Shown: piece after piece, positions 25,679 through 34,194 of the stretch
Layout of the letters: the number at the start of each line of letters is the position of its first letter
Numbering within the stretch: the stretch's first letter is position 1
Source: Gracilimonas sp.
GTDB taxonomy: Bacteria > Bacteroidota > Rhodothermia > Balneolales > Balneolaceae
Length of the DNA stretch: 64,000 nt
Direction: 5' to 3'
Assembly: GCF_040218225.1 (NCBI RefSeq)
Contig: NZ_JAVJQO010000003.1
Location: forward strand, 1 to 64,000
Translations under genes and position numbers: made by a program
The notes under the pieces: generated by a model
The model's database searches: none
Seen by the model: the letters and a program-made list of their open reading frames with translations, nothing else
Told to the model about the DNA's origin: nothing

Positions 25679-26233
25679 TTACCAGTCTTTGTCTTTCTTT
25701 TCTTTCTTCATTTGCTTGTCAGCAGAAGCCAGTGCCTTTTGAATACTTGGAGGCAGAATCACTTCATCAATCACGTGTACCACACCATTTGAAGCATTGA
25801 TATCAGCCATTGTTACGGAAGCGCCATCAACCCACGCTTTTCCATCTTTAAGCTTGATCTTGGCTTTACTTCCCTGAACCGTTTCTGCCATCATACCATT
25901 TTTCAGGTCGCCCGACATTACTTTCGCAGGTACTACATGATAAGTAAGTACTGCTGTAAGCTTATCCTTGTTTTCTGGTTTAAGAAGCATATCGAGTACG
26001 CCTTCCGGCAGGGCTTCAAAAGCTGCGTTTGTGGGAGCGAAAACAGTGAAAGGACCGTCACTCTGTAGCGTCTCAACCAACCCGGCTGCCTGAACTGCAG
26101 TTACGAGGGTTGAAAGTTCATCGGTAGCAACAGCCAATTCTACAATATTACTGTCTTGCGCTTTTACGTTTGTGGACAGAAGCAATGCAAAGGTTAATGC
26201 AAAAACTCCTGATACTCTCTTCATGAATTCCAT
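25679..26233 (-). CDS. Secreted fasciclin (FAS1) domain protein
   Basis: It is a single FAS1 domain behind a signal peptide (cleavage near NVKAQD, about residue 26). FAS1 modules mediate adhesion or cell-surface interactions. The H1 and H2 boxes are recognisable as GPFTVFAPTNAAFEALP and the later NGVVHVIDEVILPP. LTYHVVPAKVMSGDL is the typical YH motif between them. The C-terminus is lysine-rich (about 15 residues). A second ATG three codons in is equally plausible. It appears monocistronic, with its own terminator. Confidence 0.9.
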   Translation of the reverse strand: MEFMKRVSGVFALTFALLLSTNVKAQDSNIVELAVATDELSTLVTAVQAAGLVETLQSDGPFTVFAPTNAAFEALPEGVLDMLLKPENKDKLTAVLTYHVVPAKVMSGDLKNGMMAETVQGSKAKIKLKDGKAWVDGASVTMADINASNGVVHVIDEVILPPSIQKALASADKQMKKEKKDKDW

Positions 26234-26439
26234 AATAATTAAGGTTTGTTATGATTGAATAGTCAGTCTCTAAAAGCTGAGACTTATTACTTTCATTCCA
26301 AATTGAAAGAAATAGTTTCCTTCATTTACAACCTTTTAAACCATTATGACTGCCTTTTTTACCCTTATTTCTTAGCCCCATCCGCTAGTAGACTAGCGCT
26401 CAGTGACTTACAGAACATCCTGAAATTCAACCCTGAAAA

Positions 26440-26808
26440 TCACCGAACACGTTTGGCAATTTTGGCTGCTTTTTCGGCATCATTTAAATCTTCAGTTTCC
26501 TCATCGTCAAGATGTAACCGAATATCATGGTCATTTTCCCCGTTCTTGATTGCCTCCCATGCTTCACTGGTCACAATAGCTTCCAGATTCTGAAGACGTT
26601 CTACCAACTGTTCATTCTTTGCTTCGCTCTTTTTCAATGCTTTCCTTAATTCTTCATTGCTTGAGCCCAACTCCCCGGCGTTTTGCCTGATCTGCTTTTC
26701 CAATTCTTTCATCTCTGAAGTCTTACGGGTGCCAAATATAATCACCCCCATTAAAACAACCAGGCTCACCATTGCCATCCCAAGAAATATTACTGTCGAC
26801 CACTCCAT
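26440..26808 (-). CDS. Small membrane-anchored coiled-coil protein (PspB-like layout)
   Basis: I do not recognise a family with certainty. The 122-residue product has one N-terminal transmembrane helix (about residues 5-26), then a charged coiled coil to about residue 80 and an acidic tail. The segment QLVERLQNLEAIVTSEAWE loosely recalls PspB-like proteins, which also have one helix and a short coiled coil, but there is no other psp gene nearby. It is transcribed towards the fasciclin gene. The 206-bp gap between them shows no gene. Confidence 0.65.
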   Translation of the reverse strand: MEWSTVIFLGMAMVSLVVLMGVIIFGTRKTSEMKELEKQIRQNAGELGSSNEELRKALKKSEAKNEQLVERLQNLEAIVTSEAWEAIKNGENDHDIRLHLDDEETEDLNDAEKAAKIAKRVR

Positions 26809-26910
26809 ACTTTTCCCCTTTTTTTGATAACCTACAAAATTTTAAAAACCAATGCTCAGCTACGGCAGTTACCTGAAAATGTTACCCTAACAGCATACTC
26901 CCAAACAGAC

Positions 26911-27387
26911 TCATATCTCCATGGCCATCAGAGCCACTCTCTTTTTACCATTTTCCGTTTCTTGTTCCGCTACCTTTTTGAAACCCAGCGATTTGTGAAA
27001 GGCCAGCGAATTTGGATTTGGCGGCTGAAGATTCACTTCACAGGTAATCAACTTTTGATTGGAGTTATTTGATAAATACTCATATAGAGCCGTTCCAAAC
27101 TTTCTGCCCCGAAAATCTTCTGAAATCACGATACGGTCTACATAATCAAAATCATCATAATTAGTACAGAAAAACGTATAGTTCAGGCTTGGGTAATCCA
27201 GTCCCTTTTGAAGTACGATTATGAAGCCGGCCAGCTCCCCCTTTTCTTCTATCACTAGGAATGGATTTGCCTTTTCCAGATAGTACTCCATCTCCGAAAG
27301 TTTCACACTACTTACATGGGGAAGAGAAGCCTCATTCATTTCAAGAATTTCGGGAAGATCTTTCTTCAGGGCTTGTCTGATATTCAT
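26911..27387 (-). CDS. GNAT-family N-acetyltransferase
   Basis: The 158-residue acetyltransferase uses acetyl-CoA. I prefer ATG 27387 (MNIRQALKKDLPEILEMNE), the usual GNAT start. The frame remains open to 27432 but adds only a non-conserved segment. The acetyl-CoA binding motif A appears as VISEDFRGRKFGTALYEYL, and the C-terminal FHKSLGFKKV is motif B. The substrate is unknown; small-molecule amines or protein N-termini are typical. It is divergent from the aminotransferase gene. Confidence 0.88.
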   Translation of the reverse strand: MNIRQALKKDLPEILEMNEASLPHVSSVKLSEMEYYLEKANPFLVIEEKGELAGFIIVLQKGLDYPSLNYTFFCTNYDDFDYVDRIVISEDFRGRKFGTALYEYLSNNSNQKLITCEVNLQPPNPNSLAFHKSLGFKKVAEQETENGKKRVALMAMEI

Positions 27388-27464
27388 CAACAAAAAATTT
27401 GGTAATTGATAACTGAAATTTCGACGTTCCACAACCTAATTCAAACTAATTGTAATCGCCACCC

Positions 27465-28610
27465 ATGGACTGTAAAAAATCTCACTTCCAGCTTGATACA
27501 TCTGTTACTTACCTGAACTGTGCGTACATGTCGCCCCAGCTAAAAGTGGTTGAGGAAGCCGGAATTTGGGGAGTACAACGAAAACGAAATCCGTTTCAAA
27601 TTTCTCCGGAAGAGTTTTTTGGTGAAACGGATCAGCTTCGTAAGGAATATGCCAAACTCATTAATACTGATGACCCAAAACGAATTGTCGTTATTCCTTC
27701 AGCCTCCTACGGAATGGCCAATGTGGCTAATAATGTGCCGGTTAACAAGGGGGATAATATCATAGTGATCGGTGAACAATTTCCAAGTAATGTATATCCA
27801 TGGCGCTCGGTGGCTCAGGAAAAAGGGGGTGAAATCATCACTGTAACTCCACCAAAAGAACATAAAGACCGTGGTAAAATCTGGAATGAGAAAATTCTGA
27901 ATGCCATCAACGACCGAACCAGGCTGGTAGCTGTCGGCAATATTCACTGGGCAGATGGCACTTTATTTGACTTAAAAGCCATCCGGAAACGAACGCGGGA
28001 AGTAGGAGCCTGGCTTGCCATCGACGGAACTCAATCCGTAGGCGCTCTCCCCTTTAATGTATCTGAAATTCAGCCCGATGCCCTCGTTTGCGCCGGTTAT
28101 AAATGGCTGATGGGACCTTATTCTATCGGGCTGGCCTATTATGGTCCCGCACTGGATGAAGGAAAACCGGTAGAAGAAAACTGGATCAATCGGTATGAAA
28201 GTGAAAACTTTGCAAACCTGGTTAATTACAACGATGACTATCAGCCAGGAGCTTTACGCTATGAAGTAGGCGAACACAGCAACTTCATACTGATACCTAT
28301 GATGCTTAAAGCGGTTCAACAGCTGAATGAATGGGGCGTCGATAATGTCCAGCAATATTGCCGGGAACTGATAGCTGAACCTGTTGAAAAACTAAAATCA
28401 GCCGGATATAGAATTGAAGATCCTGATTTCAGAGCCGCTCATCTGTTTGGAATTCGTTTAGGCGAAGAACATGATATGGACCAAATTAAAGCTGAGTTTG
28501 ATAAGCAAAACATCCTGGTGTCCTTCCGGGGTGATTCCATCCGGGTTTCACCGAATGTGTATAATACTGCTCAGGATTTCGATAAGCTTGTTGACGCGTT
28601 AATCTCCTGA
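27465..28610 (+). CDS. Class V aminotransferase (kynureninase/cysteine-desulfurase-like)
   Basis: This PLP-dependent fold-type I enzyme has 381 residues. The PLP lysine lies in CAGYKWLMGPYSIGLAYY, and the conserved Asp in LAIDGTQSVGALPF contacts the pyridine nitrogen. GALRYEVGEHSNF is a typical downstream element. I see no dedicated cysteine-desulfurase active-site loop, so it is more likely an aminotransferase or isopenicillin-epimerase-like member than IscS. The substrate is undetermined. It is monocistronic. Confidence 0.87.
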   Translation: MDCKKSHFQLDTSVTYLNCAYMSPQLKVVEEAGIWGVQRKRNPFQISPEEFFGETDQLRKEYAKLINTDDPKRIVVIPSASYGMANVANNVPVNKGDNIIVIGEQFPSNVYPWRSVAQEKGGEIITVTPPKEHKDRGKIWNEKILNAINDRTRLVAVGNIHWADGTLFDLKAIRKRTREVGAWLAIDGTQSVGALPFNVSEIQPDALVCAGYKWLMGPYSIGLAYYGPALDEGKPVEENWINRYESENFANLVNYNDDYQPGALRYEVGEHSNFILIPMMLKAVQQLNEWGVDNVQQYCRELIAEPVEKLKSAGYRIEDPDFRAAHLFGIRLGEEHDMDQIKAEFDKQNILVSFRGDSIRVSPNVYNTAQDFDKLVDALIS

Positions 28611-28613
28611 CAT

Positions 28614-28640
28614 AAAAAAGCCGGCATTTATAGCCGGCTT
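28614..28640 (-). terminator. Terminator for sdhB
   Basis: AAGCCGGC (28618-28625) pairs perfectly with GCCGGCTT (28633-28640) around ATTTATA. The A-run before it is a T-run on the minus strand, so it terminates the sdh operon. It also lies directly after the aminotransferase stop on the plus strand. Confidence 0.8.
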
Positions 28641-28673
28641 CAAATTTATTCAAATGATCAAATCAAAGATTCA

Positions 28674-29432
28674 TCAATCTCCGCTCATCACCGCTTTCAT
28701 GTAATCGCGGCGCATTTCAGCAATAGCTGAAATGGAGATTCCTACCGGACAAACCGCTTCACACTCTGCGAAGTTAGAGCAATCGCCAAAGCCTTCTTCC
28801 TTCATTTGATCGACCATAGCCACTACGCGATCTTTACGCTCAACTTCACCCTGTGGCAGCTTATTAAGGTGAGCAATCTTGGCTCCGGTAAACAACGATG
28901 CAGAAGCATTTGGACAAGCCGCTACACAAGCTCCGCAACCAATACAGGTGGCGTAGTCAAAGGCCGCATCGGCTTTTTCTTTTTCAACGGGAATAGCATT
29001 TGCTTCGGCAGCAGAACCGGTTTTCACGGAAACATATCCGCCAGCTTCAATAATTCGGTCAAAAGCGCTGCGGTCTACTACCAAGTCCTTAATAACCGGA
29101 AAGGAAGCAGCTCTCGGCGGTTCAATCGTGATACGATCTCCATCGCTGTAGTTACGCATGTGTAACTGACAAGCAGCTACCCGTTGTTTAGGTCCGTGTG
29201 CACGGCCATCGATTACCAGATTACAAGATCCGCAAATTCCTTCACGGCAGTCATAATCAAATTCAACGGGCTCTTTGCCTTCCAGCATCAGCTCTTCGTT
29301 GAGCACGTCAAGCATTTCCAGGAAAGACATATGCTCATTGACATTATCGAGTGTATACTCTTCAAAATGCCCCTGTGCATTCGGGCCGTTCTGCTTCCAG
29401 TATTTAAGATGAATGGTCATTTCTTTACTCAT
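28674..29432 (-). CDS. sdhB: Succinate dehydrogenase/fumarate reductase iron-sulfur subunit
   Basis: This electron-transfer subunit links the flavoprotein to membrane quinone in the TCA cycle and respiratory chain. The [2Fe-2S] site is CREGICGSC near residue 61. The [4Fe-4S] site is CIGCGACVAACP, and a further cluster motif FAECEAVCPVGIS follows. The 252-residue size matches the Bacteroidota type paired with a single cytochrome b anchor. It is the last gene of sdhC-sdhA-sdhB, separated from sdhA by a 112-bp inverted-repeat element. Confidence 0.96.
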   Translation of the reverse strand: MSKEMTIHLKYWKQNGPNAQGHFEEYTLDNVNEHMSFLEMLDVLNEELMLEGKEPVEFDYDCREGICGSCNLVIDGRAHGPKQRVAACQLHMRNYSDGDRITIEPPRAASFPVIKDLVVDRSAFDRIIEAGGYVSVKTGSAAEANAIPVEKEKADAAFDYATCIGCGACVAACPNASASLFTGAKIAHLNKLPQGEVERKDRVVAMVDQMKEEGFGDCSNFAECEAVCPVGISISAIAEMRRDYMKAVMSGD

Positions 29433-29447
29433 AGTGCAATAATTTTT

Positions 29448-29559
29448 GCCACAAAAGCTCTAAAACACGAAGGGTATAATTTGTAAGAAATCATACTTTG
29501 AATCATGTTATTGCTCTTCCGGTTTAACATTAAATTTTGTGTTTTCGTGATTTAGTGGC
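29448..29559 (-). mobile_element. Cargo-less inverted-repeat element between sdhA and sdhB
   Basis: Read on the minus strand the element begins GCCACTAAATCACGAAAAC and ends GAGCTTTTGTGGC. These ends are nearly identical to those of the element that carries the GxxExxY gene between sdhC and sdhA. The shared 3' terminus matches at 24 of 26 positions. It begins 1 nt after the sdhA stop codon. The 112 bp contain no credible ORF. It looks like a MITE-type relative of the GxxExxY element. No transposase is visible, so mobility is inference. Confidence 0.65.
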
Positions 29560-29560
29560 T

Positions 29561-31489
29561 CTATTTATAACTACGTTGTTTTAGCTCAACGAATTCAAAT
29601 TCTAGATTTTCTTTGTGAAGGGTTTCTTCCAGTTTGCCATTCAGGCCTTTGTATTCCCAGGCAGCTACATATGAAAACTCTTCATCATTACGCAAGGCTT
29701 CCCCTTCCTCAGTTTGATATTCTTCACGAAGGTGACATCCAGCAGATTCTTCACGCTGTAAAGCATCTTGTGCCATCAGTTCTGCCAATTCAAAGAAGTC
29801 AGCAACACGACCAGCGAATTCCAGATATTTGTTATAATTATTTTTCTCGCCGGGTACTTTCACGTTCTTCCAGAATTCTTCCCGGAGTTCGCGAATTTCC
29901 TCGATGGCAGATTTCAAGCCTTCAGCATTTCGGGCGATCCCAATTTTATCCCAAACAATCTTACCTAATGATCGGTGGAAGTCAATAATTGTACGGTCAC
30001 CGTCAATATTCAGAAGCTTATCAATTTGAGACTGAGCAGCATTTTCTGCTTCTATAAACGCCTCGTGATCGGTTCCATAGCGTTTGCCGGGCTCTTGTTT
30101 TGCCAGATAATCACCAATGGTATAAGGGAGAACGAAATATCCGTCTGATAGTCCCTGCATCAATGCACTGGCACCTAATCGGTTTGCACCGTGATCAGAG
30201 AAGTTAGCCTCTCCGGCAGCGTACAATCCAGGAATGGTTGTCTGCAGGTTGTAATCAACCCAAAGGCCACCCATGGTATAGTGAACAGCCGGATAGATTC
30301 TCATTGGCCGTTCGTATGGGTTTTCACCGGCGATGTTTTCATACATATCAAATAAGTTGCCATATTTTGCTTCAATAGCCTGGCGTCCATCACGTTTAAT
30401 GGCATCACGGAAATCCAGGTAAACGGCCAGTCCGGTTTCACCAACACCCAATCCGTCATCACAAACCATCTTGGCATTACGGGAAGCCACATCTCGAGGC
30501 ACAAGGTTACCAAAACTTGGGTAGCGCTCTTCGAGATAATAATATCGTTCGTCTTCGGGAATATCGTTCGGATGGCGATCATCCCCTTTCTTCTTCGGCA
30601 CCCAAACCCGGCCATCATTTCTCAAACTTTCACTCATCAGTGTCAGTTTAGACTGATAGTCGCCGGAAACCGGAATACAGGTTGGGTGAACCTGAACGTA
30701 ACATGGGTTTGCAAAAGCAGCTCCTCGTTTGTGAGCTCTCCATGCAGCAGTTACATTTGAATTTTTTGCATTGGTGGAAAGATAGAATACGTTTCCATAA
30801 CCGCCAGTGGCAAGCACTACAGCATCGGCTTCATATCTGTTTAACTCACCGGAAACCAAGTCACGAGTAATGATTCCTCGGGCTTGTCCGTCAATCACAA
30901 CCACATCCAGCATTTCATGGCGCGGGTGGTATTTGATATTCCCGTTGTGGACCTGACGCATCATCGCCTGGTAAGCCCCAAGCAACAGCTGCTGACCTGT
31001 TTGTCCGCGGGCATAAAATGTTCGGGATACCTGTGCACCACCGAATGAACGGTTAGCCAGGTTACCTCCATACTCACGGGCAAAAGGAACACCCTGGGCT
31101 ACGGCCTGATCTATAATTTCGTTGGATACCTGGGCAAGGCGATACACATTTGATTCGCGAGAGCGGTAGTCGCCGCCTTTAATGGTATCGTAAAAAAGCC
31201 TCCAGATGCTATCTCCATCATTTGGATAATTCTTGGCAGCGTTAATTCCACCCTGAGCCGCAATACTGTGTGCACGACGAGCTGAATCCTGAATACAGAA
31301 GCTTCTTACATTGTAGCCCAGCTCAGCAAAACTAGCTGCTGCAGCTCCACCGGCCAGCCCGGTTCCCACTACAATAATTTCATATTTCCGCTTGTTATTG
31401 GGTGCCACCAATTTGATGTCCTTGATGTGCTTATCCCATTTTTCTTCTAACGGTCCGCCGGGTACTTTTGAATCTAATTTCATAATCAA
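29561..31489 (-). CDS. sdhA: Succinate dehydrogenase/fumarate reductase flavoprotein subunit
   Basis: This is the FAD-containing catalytic subunit that oxidises succinate to fumarate. The dinucleotide motif [19 protein letters not shown] lies near residue 41. The flavinylation segment [18 protein letters not shown] carries the His for covalent FAD. The active-site HPTCIP and the C-terminal [14 protein letters not shown] are intact. At 642 residues it is the long Bacteroidota/B-type form. The frame is open three codons upstream of nothing obvious, and MIMKLDS could equally start at the second ATG. sdhA is preceded by the GxxExxY element. Confidence 0.96.
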   Translation of the reverse strand: MIMKLDSKVPGGPLEEKWDKHIKDIKLVAPNNKRKYEIIVVGTGLAGGAAAASFAELGYNVRSFCIQDSARRAHSIAAQGGINAAKNYPNDGDSIWRLFYDTIKGGDYRSRESNVYRLAQVSNEIIDQAVAQGVPFAREYGGNLANRSFGGAQVSRTFYARGQTGQQLLLGAYQAMMRQVHNGNIKYHPRHEMLDVVVIDGQARGIITRDLVSGELNRYEADAVVLATGGYGNVFYLSTNAKNSNVTAAWRAHKRGAAFANPCYVQVHPTCIPVSGDYQSKLTLMSESLRNDGRVWVPKKKGDDRHPNDIPEDERYYYLEERYPSFGNLVPRDVASRNAKMVCDDGLGVGETGLAVYLDFRDAIKRDGRQAIEAKYGNLFDMYENIAGENPYERPMRIYPAVHYTMGGLWVDYNLQTTIPGLYAAGEANFSDHGANRLGASALMQGLSDGYFVLPYTIGDYLAKQEPGKRYGTDHEAFIEAENAAQSQIDKLLNIDGDRTIIDFHRSLGKIVWDKIGIARNAEGLKSAIEEIRELREEFWKNVKVPGEKNNYNKYLEFAGRVADFFELAELMAQDALQREESAGCHLREEYQTEEGEALRNDEEFSYVAAWEYKGLNGKLEETLHKENLEFEFVELKQRSYK

Positions 31490-31496
31490 TTAATTC

Positions 31497-31979
31497 GCCA
31501 CGAAAGCTCTAAAACACGAAAGTTGTATGTCTGCATAATCACACAACAAAACGGTTTATACCTCTTCCGATATTTTTAACATTAAAGTTTATCAAATAGC
31601 CTAATCTCTTATTTGTCAATTTCAGGTGGCTGATAATTTGCGCTTCCCAAACCGGATTTGCTTTATCAACAGCCTTTAATTCACAAATTATTTCATCCTC
31701 TACTAAAACATCTAATCTAAGTCCTTCATCAAATTTTAAATTATCGTATGAAATAGATATGGGAACTTGTCTTTCTGCTTTTAATCCTTTCTTCCCAAGC
31801 TCATGTACTAAACAAGCTTCGTATATCTTTTCCAATAAGCCAGGCCCTAAATTTTTGTGCACTTTATAAGCAGCATCTACCACTTCTTTTCCAACTCTTT
31901 CAAGTCGGTCAGGAATGGGGCTAATTTTATCTGCTTGTAAACTCATCATTAAAATTTAGTGATTTAGTGTTTTAGTGGC
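31497..31979 (-). mobile_element. GxxExxY-carrying element with GCCAC inverted ends inside the sdh operon
   Basis: On the minus strand the 483-bp segment begins GCCACTAAAACACTAAATCA, 2 nt after the sdhC stop codon, and ends GAGCTTTCGTGGC, 7 nt before the sdhA ATG. The outer bases are inverted (GCCAC and GTGGC). It carries one gene, the GxxExxY ORF, whose start lies about 30 nt inside. A 112-bp element with matching ends and no gene lies after sdhA. AT-rich composition contrasts with the sdh genes. This is consistent with an inserted unit that keeps the operon intact. No transposase gene is seen. Confidence 0.65.
31539..31949 (-). CDS. GxxExxY protein (PD-(D/E)XK nuclease-like)
   Basis: The 136-residue product matches the GxxExxY family: VHKNLGPGLLEKIYEACLVHEL holds the signature G-x-x-E-x-x-Y (GLLEKIY) near residues 37-43. 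The pattern GLRLDVLVEDEIICELKAVD supplies the D and E-x-K of a PD-(D/E)XK-like core. GYLINFN near the C-terminus is also typical. The family occurs as many paralogues per genome and its function is unknown. It interrupts sdhC and sdhA and is more AT-rich than its neighbours. It is not a succinate dehydrogenase subunit. A second ATG directly follows the first. Confidence 0.9.
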   Translation of the reverse strand: MMSLQADKISPIPDRLERVGKEVVDAAYKVHKNLGPGLLEKIYEACLVHELGKKGLKAERQVPISISYDNLKFDEGLRLDVLVEDEIICELKAVDKANPVWEAQIISHLKLTNKRLGYLINFNVKNIGRGINRFVV

Positions 31980-31981
31980 CC

Positions 31982-32689
31982 TTAATATGTGATGAGTGAA
32001 CCTTCTCCGCCAGTCAGGAAGATATATAGCGGAATGAAAATAAAGCCTAGCATCAATACGATGGCAAAGATGTAAGCTCCTATTTGTACTTTCTTGGAAG
32101 TATCTCCATGCTTCATTCCCAATGATGTAAACGCACTCCAGGCACCGTGAGACAAGTGCAAAATCACCAATGCAAGTACCGCAATATACCCAAATGCTAC
32201 AAGCGGCTTCTGAAATTCTGCAATTACCAATGCTCTTAAATCACGGGCGTCTGTTGCTCCAACCGATTCCAGCGCCACCGTTTCTGTAGGGCCAAATTTG
32301 AAATGCCAGATATGGAATACCAGAAATACCAAAATGATAATTCCTGTCCAGATCATGCTTCTGGAAGCCAGTGACTGATGGCTGGGTCCGCCTTTGGTTT
32401 GATATTTGTCGTAGCCTTCCGGACGGGCTTTTCTACGCTGCAACCAAATGGAAATCCCCAAAATAGCATGATATAAAAAGAAAAATGCCAATCCGGCCTC
32501 GATTACATAAAGTAGCGGCCCAAGGCTTTCCAGCGTGTACGTGTAAACGTTAAATGCTTGTGATTCTCCAAAAATTGTGAGGTTACCAGCGAGGTGTCCG
32601 ATCAAAAATAACATGAGCCCGATACCTGTGATACCGGTCATGATTTTACGGCCCACCTGAGAGTTCAGAGCTTTAATAAGAGAAGGCAT
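31982..32689 (-). CDS. sdhC: Succinate dehydrogenase cytochrome b subunit (membrane anchor)
   Basis: This diheme cytochrome b anchor passes electrons to menaquinone. The 235-residue protein has five predicted membrane helices. Histidines for heme lie in LFLIGHLAGNL, FFLYHAILGIS, LVFHIWHFKFG and LVILHLSHGAWSAF. The single-subunit anchor fits the B-type or FrdC-like complex of Bacteroidota, which lacks a separate sdhD. It is the first gene of the operon. The 293-bp upstream gap carries an inverted repeat that may be an operator. Confidence 0.94.
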   Translation of the reverse strand: MPSLIKALNSQVGRKIMTGITGIGLMLFLIGHLAGNLTIFGESQAFNVYTYTLESLGPLLYVIEAGLAFFFLYHAILGISIWLQRRKARPEGYDKYQTKGGPSHQSLASRSMIWTGIIILVFLVFHIWHFKFGPTETVALESVGATDARDLRALVIAEFQKPLVAFGYIAVLALVILHLSHGAWSAFTSLGMKHGDTSKKVQIGAYIFAIVLMLGFIFIPLYIFLTGGEGSLITY

Positions 32690-32747
32690 GTAATTACGTC
32701 TTAGATAATTTCAAATTGTGGTAATAAAACAGCTGCTTGCTATGCTT

Positions 32748-32769
32748 AGTTTCAATTCATATTGAAACT
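32748..32769. promoter_or_regulatory. Inverted repeat upstream of sdhC (possible operator)
   Basis: AGTTTCAAT and ATTGAAACT form a perfect 9-bp inverted repeat separated by TCAT. It lies about 60-80 bp upstream of the sdhC start, in the divergent gap to yigZ. No T-run follows on either strand, so a protein-binding site is more likely than a terminator. The binder is unknown. The rest of this 293-bp gap shows nothing I can name. Confidence 0.4.
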
Positions 32770-32982
32770 TTAAACAAAGCTTTACTGCGCCGTGAAAATC
32801 GCTTTTTCCGCTCTGAATAACAAGGCAGATTACTTCTAAATAAAGCTTTTGATTATTCGGCATTCTTCTAATACCCTAAAGCGCATTTGTTTGCCTGAGG
32901 CCAATCCCTGAAATTCTGAAATTCATTTTTCATATATGACTTTCGTCTGCACTCCTGCTACCTTAACATCTATAATTCTTCC

Positions 32983-33603
32983 ATGATGATGTTTAGCATA
33001 AAAAAATCTTTTGAAAGCAGTTTCCGTGAGCGTGGATCCAAGTTCCTTGGATACCTTTTCCCTATTGATTCTGAAAATAAGTTTTCAGATCAATTGGATC
33101 TGCTTAAATCCAGATATCCTGACGCCACACACCACTGCTATGGCTGGCGGATCAATCCGGCTCAACCCAAAGAATTCAGCACTGACGATGGCGAACCTTC
33201 TGGTACGGCCGGACTTCCTATCCTGAATCAGCTGAAATCCTTTGAAGTTGTGAATGCAGGAATTGTGGTCGTACGTTATTATGGAGGCACAAAATTGGGA
33301 AAATCGGGCTTAATAGAGGCCTATGGGCTCGCAGCAAAACAATGCCTTGAAAAAGCCACGCTGATTTCCATCAGACCTGTTCAAATGTTTGAAATTCAAT
33401 ACCCTTATTCCGAAGAGAATACCATTCAGAAATGGAAAAACGACTACGAACTGGTGGTTCAGGAATCAGAATATCTTGAAATCATCACCCTGAAAATTGC
33501 CTGCCCTAAAGAAATGGCTGCCCAATTCGAAAAAGAACTTATCGGAATGAAACACCTTAATATCACTTTTGAAAAGCTGGAAGAACATTTCATGGCTAGT
33601 TAA
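32983..33603 (+). CDS. YigZ/IMPACT family protein
   Basis: This 206-residue member of the UPF0029/IMPACT family has the diagnostic N-terminal motifs SRYPDATHHCYGWRI-like region, TDDGEPSGTAGLPIL and GIVVVRYYGGTKLGKSGLI. The C-terminal part is a ferredoxin-like domain. E. coli YigZ is of uncertain biochemical role; eukaryotic IMPACT regulates translation. It is the first of a plus-strand run that continues to msrB. A second ATG one codon later is possible. Confidence 0.9.
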   Translation: MMMFSIKKSFESSFRERGSKFLGYLFPIDSENKFSDQLDLLKSRYPDATHHCYGWRINPAQPKEFSTDDGEPSGTAGLPILNQLKSFEVVNAGIVVVRYYGGTKLGKSGLIEAYGLAAKQCLEKATLISIRPVQMFEIQYPYSEENTIQKWKNDYELVVQESEYLEIITLKIACPKEMAAQFEKELIGMKHLNITFEKLEEHFMAS

Positions 33604-33646
33604 GTAACTTATCAAGCAAACCCCTATTTTCTGAAAAAAGGATGTT

Positions 33647-34192
33647 ATGAAAATTTACACCAAGAAAGGCGACAGCGGTAATACCTCCCTCTTTGGCGGG
33701 CAGCGTGTTTCTAAAAGTTCCAAACGTATCGATGCCTATGGAACTGTAGATGAGCTTAACTCTATTTTAGGAATGGCTGCATCATTTGGTTTATCTGAGA
33801 AGGGCGCTGAACTTATCGAAACAGTACAACAACAGCTTTTCGTACTGGGAGCCGATCTGGCAACCCCTCAATCTAAAGAAGTTCGCATTGAACGCATCGG
33901 GCACTCTGAGGTTGAGTTTCTGGAAAAAGCCATTGACGAAATGGAAGAAACCCTGGAGCCACTGAAGAATTTCATCCTTCCGGGAGGCGCTAAAGCTGGG
34001 GCCACACTTCACTTTGCACGAACCGTTTGCCGAAGGGCTGAACGCATTACCGTAGAGTGCCGGCATGAAGAAGAGATTTCGGAAGTAGCAATTATGTATA
34101 TCAACCGGCTTTCTGATTTCCTGTTTGTGCTTGCCCGGTATGAAAACAAAGATGCAGGTACTGAAGAAAAAACCTGGATTCCAGCACGATAA
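33647..34192 (+). CDS. ATP:cob(I)alamin adenosyltransferase, PduO type
   Basis: It transfers the adenosyl group from ATP to cob(I)alamin to make coenzyme B12. The 181-residue chain shows the ATP-binding N-terminus YTKKGDSGNTSLFGGQRVSK, then DELNSILGMA and the C-terminal FILPGGAKAGATLHFARTVCRRAER, all hallmarks of the PduO family. It implies that the cell uses adenosylcobalamin, for example for a mutase or ribonucleotide reductase elsewhere. It ends 2 nt before the SGNH-TPR gene. Confidence 0.94.
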   Translation: MKIYTKKGDSGNTSLFGGQRVSKSSKRIDAYGTVDELNSILGMAASFGLSEKGAELIETVQQQLFVLGADLATPQSKEVRIERIGHSEVEFLEKAIDEMEETLEPLKNFILPGGAKAGATLHFARTVCRRAERITVECRHEEEISEVAIMYINRLSDFLFVLARYENKDAGTEEKTWIPAR

Positions 34193-34194
34193 GT

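Noticed and set aside
31539-31949. The ORF between sdhC and sdhA considered as sdhD, a missing membrane anchor.
   Set aside because: It has no membrane helix and carries the GxxExxY and E-x-K motifs. A single cytochrome b anchor is normal for this complex type.
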